NCBI GenBank assembly: GCA_015059435.1 | Contig: SVAJ01000001.1 | Span: forward strand, 220,657-284,656 | Reading direction: 5' to 3' | Source of the DNA: Bacillota bacterium | GTDB taxonomy: Bacteria > Bacillota_I > Bacilli_A > RF39 > UBA660 | Length of the DNA stretch: 64,000 nucleotides | Shown: positions 1-7,753 of the stretch, in pieces | How the letters are laid out: each line of letters opens with the position of its first letter | How positions within the stretch are numbered: the stretch's first letter is position 1 | Translations under genes and position numbers: made by a program | Notes under the pieces: generated by a model | The model's database searches: none | Told to the model about the DNA's origin: nothing | Seen by the model: only the letters and a program-made list of their open reading frames with translations

Positions 1-723
1 TCTAACTTCTACTCTTACACCTATTTCAATTGATTGTGATAAGTATGGTATGTTATATTTATCTGCTAGTTCTTGTACCCATTTAGCACCTGTTCTTCCT
101 GGCGCAACTATTACATTTTTACCTTTTATTGTTACTTCTTCTTTATTTTTATTATATATAACTTCATGTTCATCAGTATTAATTGTTTTTATATCAGATA
201 CGTTTGCTCTATCAATTAGAGTTACACCTTTTTTTTCTAAATAATCACATATTCCTTCAATATATTCAGGTAAGTGGTCACTTCCTAAATGCTTTTGTTT
301 AATAACTAAAAGTTTTGCTCCTGCTATGGCTACTTTCTTTCTGATTTCATTTGCTTCATCCATATTTGAAGGATATACTTCTGCATCCATTTTAAATTTT
401 GTAAAAATTTCTTCTGTATCATCGATTAACTTATTTGCTTCTGTTTCACTCATATATTTAGTTAAGTCACTTTTTCCTAGTCTAGGAATAAAGTTTAATT
501 TACCATCACTAAAAGTTCCAGCTCCTCCATATCCAGAAAGAATGGCACATGGATTACAATTTTTACATGGTACACCTAGTTTATTCATAGGACATACTCT
601 GTTTTTTACTATTGATCCTCTATCAATAATAGCTATTTTTAATTTCTTATTATTTGTAATAAGTTCATAGGCACTAAATAAACCAGCTGGTCCCGCCCCA
701 ATTATTATGACATCATAATTCAT
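1..723 (-). CDS. FAD-dependent dehydrogenase, COG2509 type (C-terminus cut by window edge)
   Basis: Reading the minus strand from ATG at 721-723 gives 241 uninterrupted codons to the window edge, so the C-terminus is missing. The N-terminus has the Rossmann FAD-binding motif GAGPAGL (residues 9-15). Cysteines at about 44, 53, 56 and 59 are followed by a glycine-rich GYGGAGTFSDGK block, the pattern I associate with the uncharacterised NAD(FAD)-utilising dehydrogenases of COG2509. Substrate is unknown. GTGGTGAT lies just upstream as ribosome-binding site. It is divergent from the metallophosphoesterase at 811 and shares an 87-base intergenic region with it. Confidence 0.85.
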   Translation of the reverse strand, partial: MNYDVIIIGAGPAGLFSAYELITNNKKLKIAIIDRGSIVKNRVCPMNKLGVPCKNCNPCAILSGYGGAGTFSDGKLNFIPRLGKSDLTKYMSETEANKLIDDTEEIFTKFKMDAEVYPSNMDEANEIRKKVAIAGAKLLVIKQKHLGSDHLPEYIEGICDYLEKKGVTLIDRANVSDIKTINTDEHEVIYNKNKEEVTIKGKNVIVAPGRTGAKWVQELADKYNIPYLSQSIEIGVRVEVR

Positions 724-810
724 TTTACATCACCACTTTCATTTTATCATAATTTAGATAAATTTTACTAATAAATTGAAAATATATGATACAATATAAT
801 TGGTGATAGT

Positions 811-1731
811 ATGACTACTCGTACGGAATTAAATAAAGAAAAACAAAAAGAAATTATAAATGAAGAAATGCACATTAAAAGAAAAAGATTTATTTTAAGT
901 TTCTTAAAATTTATAGTATTCGTTATAGTTTTTACTACATTATTTTTCTTTTATGTTACTTATGTTTCAAATGCTAAAATAATTGTGAAAGAAAATAGAG
1001 TTATTTCTAAGAAACTTCCAGATAATTTTAATGGGCTAAAAATAATTCAATTTTCTGATATTCATTTTGGAACAACTATTTTTAATGATGAATTAAATAA
1101 TTTAGTAAAACTAATTAATAGTAGAAAACCAGACTTAGTTGTTTTTACTGGAGATTTAATTGATAAAGAATATAAATTAAATTCAAAAGAACAAGAAAAG
1201 ATTATTACTTCATTAAAAAATATAGATGCATCAATTGGGAAATACGCTATTTATGGTGATGAAGATAAAGAAGAATTTAATACTATTTTTAATCAAAGTG
1301 ATTTTACTATTTTGAATAACGATTATGATTTATTATATAAAAATAATACTAATCCTATTTTACTTGTTGGAGTAAATAGTAGTTTAAATAAAAAAATTGA
1401 TATTGATAAAGCATACAAATATTTTAAAGATGAAACATCTAATTCAAATATTTATACTATCTCAATATTACATGAGCCTGATTCTGTAATTGATATTTTA
1501 AATTCATATAAATCTGATTTATTCTTAGCTGGACATTCTCATAATGGACAAGTTAGAATTCCATATATTGGATCTTTTTCTAGAAAAGATGGTGCGAGAA
1601 AGTATTATAATGAACACTACATGCTTGATAATTCTCAGTTGTTTATTTCAAGTGGAATTGGTACTAATGGTGGTGGTGTTAGATTATTTACTCGTCCTAG
1701 TATTAATTATTTAAGATTATCAAACAAATAA
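811..1731 (+). CDS. Membrane-anchored metallophosphoesterase (YkuE-like), divergent active site
   Basis: 306 residues with a positively charged N-terminus and one membrane segment (about 28-50). A calcineurin-like phosphoesterase domain follows, facing outside by the positive-inside rule. Family motifs are visible: FSDIHFG (81-87), FTGDLID (112-118), a single His at 221 and GHSHNGQ (241-247). The block normally reading GNHD is GDED (149-152), so the metal-ligand Asn and the catalytic His are both replaced. Known relatives cleave phosphodiesters or lipid-linked pyrophosphates; activity here is doubtful. Start has GGTGAT six bases upstream. A hairpin terminator follows directly. Confidence 0.88.
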   Translation: MTTRTELNKEKQKEIINEEMHIKRKRFILSFLKFIVFVIVFTTLFFFYVTYVSNAKIIVKENRVISKKLPDNFNGLKIIQFSDIHFGTTIFNDELNNLVKLINSRKPDLVVFTGDLIDKEYKLNSKEQEKIITSLKNIDASIGKYAIYGDEDKEEFNTIFNQSDFTILNNDYDLLYKNNTNPILLVGVNSSLNKKIDIDKAYKYFKDETSNSNIYTISILHEPDSVIDILNSYKSDLFLAGHSHNGQVRIPYIGSFSRKDGARKYYNEHYMLDNSQLFISSGIGTNGGGVRLFTRPSINYLRLSNK

Positions 1732-1736
1732 TTATT

Positions 1737-1763
1737 AGAAAGACTTTAGTCTTTCTTTTTTTA
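1737..1763 (+). terminator. Rho-independent terminator after metallophosphoesterase gene
   Basis: Arms GAAAGACT and AGTCTTTC around a two-base centre, followed by eight T on the plus strand. It lies in the short gap between two convergent genes and ends inside the dacF-like stop region. Confidence 0.85.
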
Positions 1764-2768
1764 TTTCTTATAAATATTTATCTTCCCTATTTTTTTGTCT
1801 TTTAAATAGATATTTATTAGTCCTACTTTTTTATTAGTGCTAGAAGTATCTATAGATACTATGGTTTTTATATTATTTAATTCTTCTTTAGATAGTGGAT
1901 AATAAAATGACTTTTTTATATATAATTTTTTATTATAGAAAGTTTTATCTATTTTAAAATTATTTTTTGAAATTATTTCATAATTTTTATATTTAGAAAA
2001 AATATATTTATATAATTGTTCATGGTTATCATAAGGATTATTGTCCTTTAAACTTACGATAGTTAAATTTAAGCCATTATTGGTGGCTGTAGTTACTAGT
2101 GTTTTACCGGCTGATGGTGTATACCCATTTTTTCCTCCTGTGCATTTATCATAATTTAGTAAAAGTTTATTGCGATTATACCAAAGATATGTCTTATTTT
2201 CTGTCTTTACTTCATATTTTTTTGTTGAAGATATTTTTCTGTATATTTTATTCTTATAGGCATATCTTGATAAGATTGCCATATCTTTGGCAGTGGAATA
2301 ATTTTTTGTTACTTCATCTAGACCATGAGGATTTTTAAACACAGTGCTTTCCATGCCTAGCTCTTTGGCTTTATTATTCATTAGTTGGATAAATTTTTCT
2401 TCACTTTCAGAGACTGACTTTGCTATTGTAACACTAGCATCATTACCACTTCTTAATAATAGTCCATAAATTAGATCTTCAAGTTTAATTACTTCCCCTA
2501 CTTCTGTATATATATTTGTTCCATACATTTTTAATACTTCATTACCCACTTTTACTTTTTTATTTAAATTTCCATTTTCTATTGCAACTATTGCGGTCAT
2601 TATTTTAGTAATTGATGCAATAAGTCTTTTTTCGTTTTCATTATTTCTATATAATATTCGTCCACTATTTATATCCATAACTATACTACTTCTAGAACTA
2701 TCTTCATATGCAAATGTATTTATTGGTATTATAAAGATTAATAAAACTATTATTAGAATTTTTTTCAA
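1761..2768 (-). CDS. D-alanyl-D-alanine carboxypeptidase, DacF-like (penicillin-binding protein)
   Basis: Peptidase S11 family, exported by an N-terminal signal peptide (hydrophobic run ending near NTFA). It trims the terminal D-Ala of peptidoglycan stem peptides. Motifs: SITK (52-55, nucleophile Ser and Lys) and SGN (107-109). The third motif reads KNG (213-215) where the family has KTG. The C-terminal all-beta domain is present. I prefer the TTG at 2766-2768 as start because AGGTG sits six bases before it; the upstream in-frame GTG lies inside that Shine-Dalgarno. A TTTTGTCGAAT element, resembling a Spo0A box, lies 42-52 bases upstream. In Bacillus, DacF acts in the forespore cortex; that role here is inference. 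Confidence 0.88.
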   Translation of the reverse strand: MKKILIIVLLIFIIPINTFAYEDSSRSSIVMDINSGRILYRNNENEKRLIASITKIMTAIVAIENGNLNKKVKVGNEVLKMYGTNIYTEVGEVIKLEDLIYGLLLRSGNDASVTIAKSVSESEEKFIQLMNNKAKELGMESTVFKNPHGLDEVTKNYSTAKDMAILSRYAYKNKIYRKISSTKKYEVKTENKTYLWYNRNKLLLNYDKCTGGKNGYTPSAGKTLVTTATNNGLNLTIVSLKDNNPYDNHEQLYKYIFSKYKNYEIISKNNFKIDKTFYNKKLYIKKSFYYPLSKEELNNIKTIVSIDTSSTNKKVGLINIYLKDKKIGKINIYKK

Positions 2769-2809
2769 ATATATCACCTAACTATATATATGATATAAAC
2801 ACTTATAAA

Positions 2810-2820
2810 ATTCGACAAAA
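2810..2820 (-). promoter_or_regulatory. Spo0A-box-like element upstream of dacF-like gene
   Basis: The minus strand reads TTTTGTCGAAT, matching the TGTCGAA core of the Bacillus Spo0A box. It lies 42-52 bases upstream of the proposed start. A similar element lies at 63045-63055 before another gene at nearly the same distance. Only sequence resemblance supports it. Confidence 0.35.
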
Positions 2821-2846
2821 AAGAGACTATTATATTAGTCTCTTTT
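2819..2846 (-). terminator. Terminator hairpin at end of HipA-like gene
   Basis: Inverted arms AAAGAGACTA and TAGTCTCTTT around a short AT loop, with T-rich flanks on both sides. It overlaps the last codons of the minus-strand gene ending at 2835 and could work in both directions. Confidence 0.75.
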
Positions 2847-3674
2847 TTTTATTTTTACTAAACTTTTATTTTCTTTTAGTTTATTATTAATGCTTTTATA
2901 GTTAGTTTCAAATCCTTCTTGGAGATTTTTTTTAATATTTGGATTAATCTCTACTCCAATTTTTTCTTCTATTTCTTCTAACTTAGTAGTTATATTATTA
3001 GGAGATATGATTGATAATTTTGATGTTAGTTTTTCTAAATATGTATTATCTTCTAAGTGCATTATTTTACTTACTAAATTTTCATCAGATTCGATATTAT
3101 TTATATCTAAACTATACTCACCAGTATATATAGAACGATAATCTAACATTAATTCATTATCATATATTGGACAAAATTTAATTTCAGCATCATTTTCAAT
3201 AATACCCATATTTTCATTATGCCTGTCATGATTGGCAATTAAAATATCAAATATAAGAATATCTATTATTTCTGACTTCAACTTTTCAATTATATCTTTA
3301 TTTGGATATTTTTCTTTTAATTTGGCGATGATACTCTCTATATTATTTTGTTTATCATTTACTATTTCACCTATGTGATAGAAGTTATCTCCATCCATTA
3401 AAAAGTTATCACTAATAGTTCCGATCATTCCTTCATATGAAGCTAAATCATAATGGGCACTCTTGATACCAAAATCTTTTGCTAGTAATTCAGCTAATAA
3501 CTCATTATAGATACTATTTATACTATGACACCTTTTGAAAAAGTATTTCTTATTATTATATATGAATGAGAAACTATTATATTTTGCTTTTCTTTGAATT
3601 TTTAATGATTCTAATTTCAATTTGTCTAATTCTATTGTACCTAAATTATCTCGCTTAATCTTATTTAAATCCAT
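2835..3674 (-). CDS. HipA-like protein kinase-fold protein
   Basis: 279 residues from ATG at 3672-3674, chosen because GAGGT precedes it; an in-frame extension upstream has no ribosome-binding site. A glycine-poor N-lobe contains FFKRC (45-49, candidate ATP-binding Lys). The C-terminal half carries ANHDRHNEN (147-155) and PIYDNE (169-174), which match the catalytic Asp/Asn and metal-binding Asp of HipA-type kinases. No HipB-like antitoxin gene is adjacent, so a toxin role is not supported. A stand-alone kinase or a phosphatidylinositol-kinase-like regulator is equally possible. No phage or mobile context is seen. Confidence 0.65.
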   Translation of the reverse strand: MDLNKIKRDNLGTIELDKLKLESLKIQRKAKYNSFSFIYNNKKYFFKRCHSINSIYNELLAELLAKDFGIKSAHYDLASYEGMIGTISDNFLMDGDNFYHIGEIVNDKQNNIESIIAKLKEKYPNKDIIEKLKSEIIDILIFDILIANHDRHNENMGIIENDAEIKFCPIYDNELMLDYRSIYTGEYSLDINNIESDENLVSKIMHLEDNTYLEKLTSKLSIISPNNITTKLEEIEEKIGVEINPNIKKNLQEGFETNYKSINNKLKENKSLVKIKKRD

Positions 3675-3745
3675 TGTAATTACCTCGTCTGTATTATTAT
3701 ATAAGTAAAATAGTAAAAAAGCAAAGAAAAACATCTCTAATATGC

Positions 3746-3778
3746 AAAAAAAAGAAACTACTATTAATAGTTTCTTTT
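3746..3778 (-). terminator. Terminator of tRNA cluster A
   Basis: Arms AAAAGAAACTA and TAGTTTCTTTT, followed on the minus strand by a run of eight T. It lies just beyond the last tRNA gene (Pro). Confidence 0.85.
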
Positions 3779-3787
3779 ATTACAAAA

Positions 3788-3864
3788 TGGTCGGGAAGAC
3801 AGGATTTGAACCTGCAACCCCTTGGTCCCAAACCAAGTGCTCTACCAAGTTGAGCCACTTCCCG
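3788..3864 (-). tRNA. tRNA-Pro (TGG)
   Basis: 77-base cloverleaf on the minus strand with encoded CCA (complement TGG at 3788-3790). Acceptor arms CGGGAAG/CTTCCCG, T-loop GTTCAAATC, anticodon loop TTTGGGA. Last gene of cluster A. Confidence 0.96.
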
Positions 3865-3868
3865 AAAC

Positions 3869-3945
<77 letters not shown>

Positions 3946-3986
3946 ATGTTATTAACCAATCTATGTAAAATTTAATTATTAACGAA

Positions 3987-4062
3987 TGGTGGCTCCAGCG
4001 GGAATCGAACCAGCGACACAGGGATTTTCAGTCCCTTGCTCTACCGACTGAGCTATGAAGCC
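3987..4062 (-). tRNA. tRNA-Phe (GAA)
   Basis: 76-base cloverleaf with encoded CCA, acceptor GGCTTCA/TGGAGCC and anticodon loop CTGAAAA. Confidence 0.96.
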
Positions 4063-4065
4063 ATA

Positions 4066-4142
4066 TGGCGGTTCCAACGGGACTCGAACCCGCGATCTTC
4101 TGCGTGACAGGCAGACGTGTTAACCAGCTGCACCATGGAACC
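4066..4142 (-). tRNA. tRNA-Asp (GTC)
   Basis: 77-base cloverleaf with encoded CCA, acceptor GGTTCCA/TGGAACC, discriminator G and anticodon loop CTGTCAC. Only three bases separate it from the Phe gene. Confidence 0.96.
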
Positions 4143-4146
4143 AAAT

Positions 4147-4223
<77 letters not shown>

Positions 4224-4238
4224 ATATACAAAAATTAA

Positions 4239-4331
4239 TGGCGGAGGAAAAGGGATTCGAACCCCTGCGCCGCTTGCACGACCTTCCGGTTTTCAAGACC
4301 GGTCCCTTCAACCAGACTTGGGTATTCCTCC
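4239..4331 (-). tRNA. tRNA-Ser (TGA)
   Basis: 93-base class II tRNA with a long variable arm, encoded CCA, acceptor GGAGGAA, discriminator G and anticodon loop CTTGAAA. First gene of cluster A, about 30 bases below the promoter -10. Confidence 0.96.
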
Positions 4332-4359
4332 ATTAGTCACCTTTTCAGACGACAAATTG

Positions 4360-4389
4360 ATTATATCATAGTAATTTTATTCATGTCAA
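4360..4389 (-). promoter_or_regulatory. Promoter of tRNA cluster A
   Basis: Minus strand TTGACA (4384-4389), an 18-base spacer and TATAAT (4360-4365). Both hexamers are perfect matches to the housekeeping sigma consensus. Confidence 0.85.
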
Positions 4390-4440
4390 TAAGTTTTATA
4401 AACTTTTTACTACAATAATTATATATATTTTAATTGTTTA

Positions 4441-4473
4441 TATAAAAAAACTCAAATAGTTAAACTATTGAGT
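4441..4473 (-). terminator. Terminator of tRNA cluster B
   Basis: Arms ACTCAA-ATAGTT and AACTAT-TGAGT with one bulged base, followed on the minus strand by seven T. It separates cluster B (4484-4991) from the cluster A promoter. Confidence 0.75.
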
Positions 4474-4483
4474 AATTTTCAGA

Positions 4484-4572
4484 TGGTGCCTAAGGCCGGA
4501 CTTGAACCGGCACGAGGGTTGAATCTCGCAGGATTTTAAGTCCTGTGCGTCTACCAATTCCGCCACTCAGGC
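4484..4572 (-). tRNA. tRNA-Leu (TAA)
   Basis: 89-base class II tRNA with long variable arm, encoded CCA, acceptor GCCTGAG/CTTAGGC and anticodon loop CTTAAAA. Last gene of cluster B. Confidence 0.96.
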
Positions 4573-4573
4573 A

Positions 4574-4649
4574 TGGTGATCTGTATGAGATTCGAACTCA
4601 TGACCCTTTGATTAAAAGTCAAATGCTCTACCAACTGAGCTAACAGATC
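4574..4649 (-). tRNA. tRNA-Lys (TTT)
   Basis: 76-base cloverleaf with encoded CCA, acceptor GATCTGT/ACAGATC and anticodon loop CTTTTAA. Confidence 0.96.
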
Positions 4650-4658
4650 ATAATATAA

Positions 4659-4733
4659 TGGCTGCCTCGGTTAGATTCGAACTAACGCATGTCAGAGTCA
4701 AAGTCTGATGCCTTACCACTTGGCTACGAGGCA
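4659..4733 (-). tRNA. tRNA-Gln (TTG)
   Basis: 75-base cloverleaf with encoded CCA, acceptor TGCCTCG, discriminator G and anticodon loop CTTTGAC. It is a potential substrate for the GatCAB amidotransferase encoded in this window if GlnRS is missing. Confidence 0.96.
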
Positions 4734-4742
4734 ATTCTAAAG

Positions 4743-4827
4743 TGGTGGAGAGAGATGGATTCGAACCATCGAACTCAAAGAGAACAGATTTACAGTCTGT
4801 CGCGTTTAGCCACTTCGCTACCTCTCC
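4743..4827 (-). tRNA. tRNA-Tyr (GTA)
   Basis: 85-base class II tRNA with long variable arm, encoded CCA, acceptor GGAGAGG/TCTCTCC and anticodon loop CTGTAAA. Confidence 0.96.
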
Positions 4828-4834
4828 AAAAAAA

Positions 4835-4910
4835 TGGTGCCGAAACCAGGACTTGAACCCGGAACCTACTGATTACAAATCAGTTGCTCTACCAATTGAG
4901 CTATTTCGGC
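4835..4910 (-). tRNA. tRNA-Thr (TGT)
   Basis: 76-base cloverleaf with encoded CCA, acceptor GCCGAAA and anticodon loop TTTGTAA. Confidence 0.96.
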
Positions 4911-4914
4911 ATTA

Positions 4915-4991
4915 TGGTGGGCGATATAGGACTCGAACCTATGACCCCCTGCTTGTAAGGCAGGTGCTCTAACCAACTGAGCTAATCGCCC
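4915..4991 (-). tRNA. tRNA-Val (TAC)
   Basis: 77-base cloverleaf with encoded CCA, acceptor GGGCGAT and anticodon loop CTTACAA. First gene of cluster B. Confidence 0.96.
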
Positions 4992-5014
4992 AAAATCACC
5001 AATTGACAGTATTA

Positions 5015-5043
5015 AATATACCAAGTAATAATCATTTTGTCAA
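5015..5043 (-). promoter_or_regulatory. Promoter of tRNA cluster B
   Basis: Minus strand TTGACA (5038-5043), a 17-base spacer and TATATT (5015-5020), 24 bases upstream of tRNA-Val. Confidence 0.8.
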
Positions 5044-5062
5044 CACTATCATTGATTTTTTT

Positions 5063-5425
5063 TTATTTTTTTTGCATTATTTCTTTTTCTTTTGCATTTA
5101 TCCATGCATTTAGTTGATTATTTAATGTTTCAAAACCTAGTGGAGTTTCTTTTATTTTTGTTTTCTTACTTTTGGTTATTCTATAATCTAAGTCTTTTAT
5201 ACTAAGTTTTACATGACAAGAATCACCATCTGTATCTTCTATAACTCTTGAATTTATTACTTCACCTATTTGAACATAATCCGCAGGATTTCTTACAAAT
5301 GAATTTGATATTTCTGAAATATGAATAAGTCCATTATTATAGTCATCTAAACTAACAAAAATTCCATACTTTTCAATTCCAGTAACTCTTCCCGTAACAA
5401 TGCTTCCTTTTTTATAATTTGTCAT
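5063..5425 (-). CDS. S1-domain RNA-binding protein, YugI/CvfD-like
   Basis: 120 residues. Residues 4-75 form one S1 OB-fold: GSIVTGRVTGIEKYGIFVSL, then LIHISEIS, then a strand ending HVKLSIKDLD. The short C-terminal tail is basic and coiled. This size and layout match the YugI/CvfD family, known as ribosome-associated or post-transcriptional regulators in Firmicutes. AGAAGGTG precedes the ATG. It stands alone between the tRNA promoter and the divergent nifU-like gene. Confidence 0.85.
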   Translation of the reverse strand: MTNYKKGSIVTGRVTGIEKYGIFVSLDDYNNGLIHISEISNSFVRNPADYVQIGEVINSRVIEDTDGDSCHVKLSIKDLDYRITKSKKTKIKETPLGFETLNNQLNAWINAKEKEIMQKK

Positions 5426-5527
5426 TTAAACACCTTCTTTTGGTATTATACCATTAATACCTAAATATAACAAGGTAATACTTTACTTCCCTACTAATTA
5501 TGTAATATAATGGTGTTGGTGATTTAA

Positions 5528-5761
5528 ATGAATGACGAAGTAACTTTAAAAATAATATCATTAATCGATAAAATAAGACCTTTTATTGTTAGTGATGGTG
5601 GAAATATTGAATTTGTAAAATATGAAGATAATATCGTGTATGTACGATTATCTGGAGCATGTGCTGAATGTCAATTAGTAGATGTTACTCTTAGTAATGG
5701 TATTGAAGATATATTAATTAATGAAATACCTGAAATTAAAGAAGTAAGAAATATTGATTAG
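5528..5761 (+). CDS. NifU-like Fe-S cluster scaffold/carrier (YutI-like)
   Basis: 77 residues, essentially the complete NifU C-terminal domain. The cluster-binding pair is C45-x-x-C48 within SGACAECQ. Known members carry or assemble 4Fe-4S clusters for apo-proteins. The start has GGTGAT upstream, with a TATAAT-like -10 at 5506-5511. It converges on the yutH-like gene; yutI and yutH are also neighbours in Bacillus subtilis, by recall. An intrinsic terminator follows. Confidence 0.9.
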   Translation: MNDEVTLKIISLIDKIRPFIVSDGGNIEFVKYEDNIVYVRLSGACAECQLVDVTLSNGIEDILINEIPEIKEVRNID

Positions 5762-5767
5762 TTTTAC

Positions 5768-6628
5768 TTATACCCAATTAATTTTGGGTATTTTTATTTT
5801 GGAATTAATTATTATATATATTTCATTTAAAAATTTTTCATACTCAGTAGACTTTCTTATGATCATTGATAATTCTTCTTCATTTTTTTGATTTATTATT
5901 ATTTGATCACATATATCAAAATAAAAACTTGGAAATAGCAGTCTTCCATATAATAAGATATATTCATTCCTACTGAAATTTACTTTTTGTACTATATTAA
6001 TTATTTTACTTTTTTTATATTCATTTTTATAAAAAGATAGTTTTAACATCTCTGCAACATCACGAGTTCTATAATCAACTATTATGTTTACTGGATTATA
6101 ATAATCATCTCTATCCATCCTTTTATGGCTTAGGACCATTTTTTCATCTTGTTCTATAAAATTATATCTGATATATGAAATTGCTGTCTCAGCCATTCCT
6201 ATGTAGTAAGGAGCACTCTCACCTATTACTTTATAATTATCTAAATATTTAAATAGATTTTCATAGTAATCTATTTTTTCTTCCCAAAGTATAGTCCAAT
6301 TTAATTTTGGATTTTTTTTATATTCATTTAGGTCATTTAAGTTTTTTCTAACTGTTTCATATATATCAGTCTCATTCTTGTGCTTATTTTTCTTTAATAA
6401 AATGTATTTGTTTTCAGCTATTTTAGTGATTGCCTGTCCTTTTCTATTAATAATTATTGTGTCATACAAGTAACCATAATACGAGTTTAATATTCGATAT
6501 TCATCTTCTTTATTATGTACTTGATCTAGAACAAAAATATTTTTTTTATATCTAAAATATACTTTACCATTTTTCTTATATAAGGAGTTTACTTCTATTC
6601 CGTAGTATTCTAATAGTAAATTTTTCAT
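5768..6628 (-). CDS. Spore coat-associated CotS/YutH-family protein (kinase-like fold)
   Basis: 286 residues resembling YutH, a relative of the CotS/YsxE spore coat proteins that adopt an aminoglycoside-phosphotransferase-like fold. Visible anchors are LSHKRM near residue 167, NPVNIIVDYRTRDVAEML (about 178-195) and a conserved YGRLLFPSFYFDI block (about 227-239). The usual HGD catalytic loop is not intact, as expected for a structural coat protein. TTAGGTTGAT precedes the ATG. Its position beside the nifU-like gene supports the YutH assignment. Role in coat assembly is inferred from family. Confidence 0.75.
   Translation of the reverse strand: MKNLLLEYYGIEVNSLYKKNGKVYFRYKKNIFVLDQVHNKEDEYRILNSYYGYLYDTIIINRKGQAITKIAENKYILLKKNKHKNETDIYETVRKNLNDLNEYKKNPKLNWTILWEEKIDYYENLFKYLDNYKVIGESAPYYIGMAETAISYIRYNFIEQDEKMVLSHKRMDRDDYYNPVNIIVDYRTRDVAEMLKLSFYKNEYKKSKIINIVQKVNFSRNEYILLYGRLLFPSFYFDICDQIIINQKNEEELSMIIRKSTEYEKFLNEIYIIINSKIKIPKINWV
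5772..5795 (+). terminator. Terminator after nifU-like gene
   Basis: Arms ACCCAA and TTGGGT with an AT-rich loop, then A and five T on the plus strand. It overlaps the 3' end of the convergent yutH-like gene. Confidence 0.75.
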
Positions 6629-6652
6629 AATATCAACCTAATAAAATTTATG

Positions 6653-6684
6653 CAAAAAAAAAGAAAAAATACTTTTTTCTTTTT
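6653..6684 (-). terminator. Terminator of the sigG-to-acidic-protein gene run
   Basis: Twelve-pair stem, arms of five A, G, six A against six T, C, five T with a three-base loop. The minus strand continues as a T run. It overlaps the stop of the gene ending at 6683. Confidence 0.75.
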
Positions 6685-7735
6685 AGTTACCATTCATGAT
6701 ATTAACTAATGCACTTGTGAATTCTTCATCTTGTCTAGCTTGTTCTAGAGCTTCCTCTTCTTCTTTCTTCTTACGATTCAATTCTTCTTCCATGGCATTC
6801 TTATAAGCTATAAAATCAGCTTTTGCTTGTTCTTTTCTAGCTTGTTTTTCCATTGCTAGTTTATGTGCATCATTAGTTTTTCTTTCTTGTTCTAGAGCTT
6901 GATTCTTTAGTTCTTTTGCAGCTTCTAATAAATCTTTTAGTTCTTCTGAAGAATTATCATCAATATTCATACTATAATCACTAATGATAAATTTACTTTC
7001 TTCTACATCATTAGTAGATTCATTGTTAGTAAATCCAGGATTAATTTTATCAAAATTTATATTTTCAAATTTGAAGATAGGTTCTTCTACTGCCACTTCA
7101 TTTTCCTCTTGTTCTTCTTTTGGTGTATTTATATCAAAACTAATATCCATGTAATTATTATCAGTAGTATCAGTATCTGTTACAGTACTACTTACTTCTT
7201 CAGGACTAATCATAACTTCTTCTTCTACATCAGCTTTATTAAAACTAATTTGTTCAAAAGCATCTTTAACCGCTTGTTTAATTTCTTCTTCGTCTATATC
7301 AATATCATTATTAATTTCTGGAACTGTATAATTTTCTTCACTTGCTCCAGTATTTTTTATCATATTAGTATACATTGTTTTATTTAATGCTAAAGCACGT
7401 CTTTTAATAAAAATCGTATCTCCCCAATTTGTATCCACAAGAACTATCTTGTCTGCTAGTGAAGGAATACCAATTGGTAATTTTGTTATTTGTTCTTCTA
7501 CCTTTTTTGTTTCAGTTTCATCTACATTAATAGTTGGAATTGGTAATACATCTGATTGTGGTGCTTCTTGAAAACTATCATTTACAGCAGTAACATTTGC
7601 AGCTTGTTCATTAACAAATTCTGTCCATTTACTAACTACGCTTGAAAACGATGCTTTTCTAAGCTTTATCTTTCTTGATTTATCACAAAGTAAAAATTCA
7701 CTTGCTAAATCATTATATTTTAAATCAAAATTCAT
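6683..7735 (-). CDS. Acidic coiled-coil protein of unknown function
   Basis: 350 residues that I do not recognise. The N-terminus (1-45) is basic with an FKLKYN-like start and FSSVVSKWTEFV. A short block around WGDTIFIKRRALALNK (about 104-119) looks ordered. The middle is very acidic and low-complexity. Residues about 265-335 form a predicted charged coiled coil rich in E, K and A. No signal peptide or membrane segment is seen. AAGGGGGCTTGAT precedes the ATG. It is the last gene behind sigG, ylmC, yunB, yutD and the DUF1292 gene, so a sporulation or envelope scaffold is conceivable but unproven. Confidence 0.7.
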   Translation of the reverse strand: MNFDLKYNDLASEFLLCDKSRKIKLRKASFSSVVSKWTEFVNEQAANVTAVNDSFQEAPQSDVLPIPTINVDETETKKVEEQITKLPIGIPSLADKIVLVDTNWGDTIFIKRRALALNKTMYTNMIKNTGASEENYTVPEINNDIDIDEEEIKQAVKDAFEQISFNKADVEEEVMISPEEVSSTVTDTDTTDNNYMDISFDINTPKEEQEENEVAVEEPIFKFENINFDKINPGFTNNESTNDVEESKFIISDYSMNIDDNSSEELKDLLEAAKELKNQALEQERKTNDAHKLAMEKQARKEQAKADFIAYKNAMEEELNRKKKEEEEALEQARQDEEFTSALVNIMNGN

Positions 7736-7753
7736 ATTATCAAGCCCCCTTAA

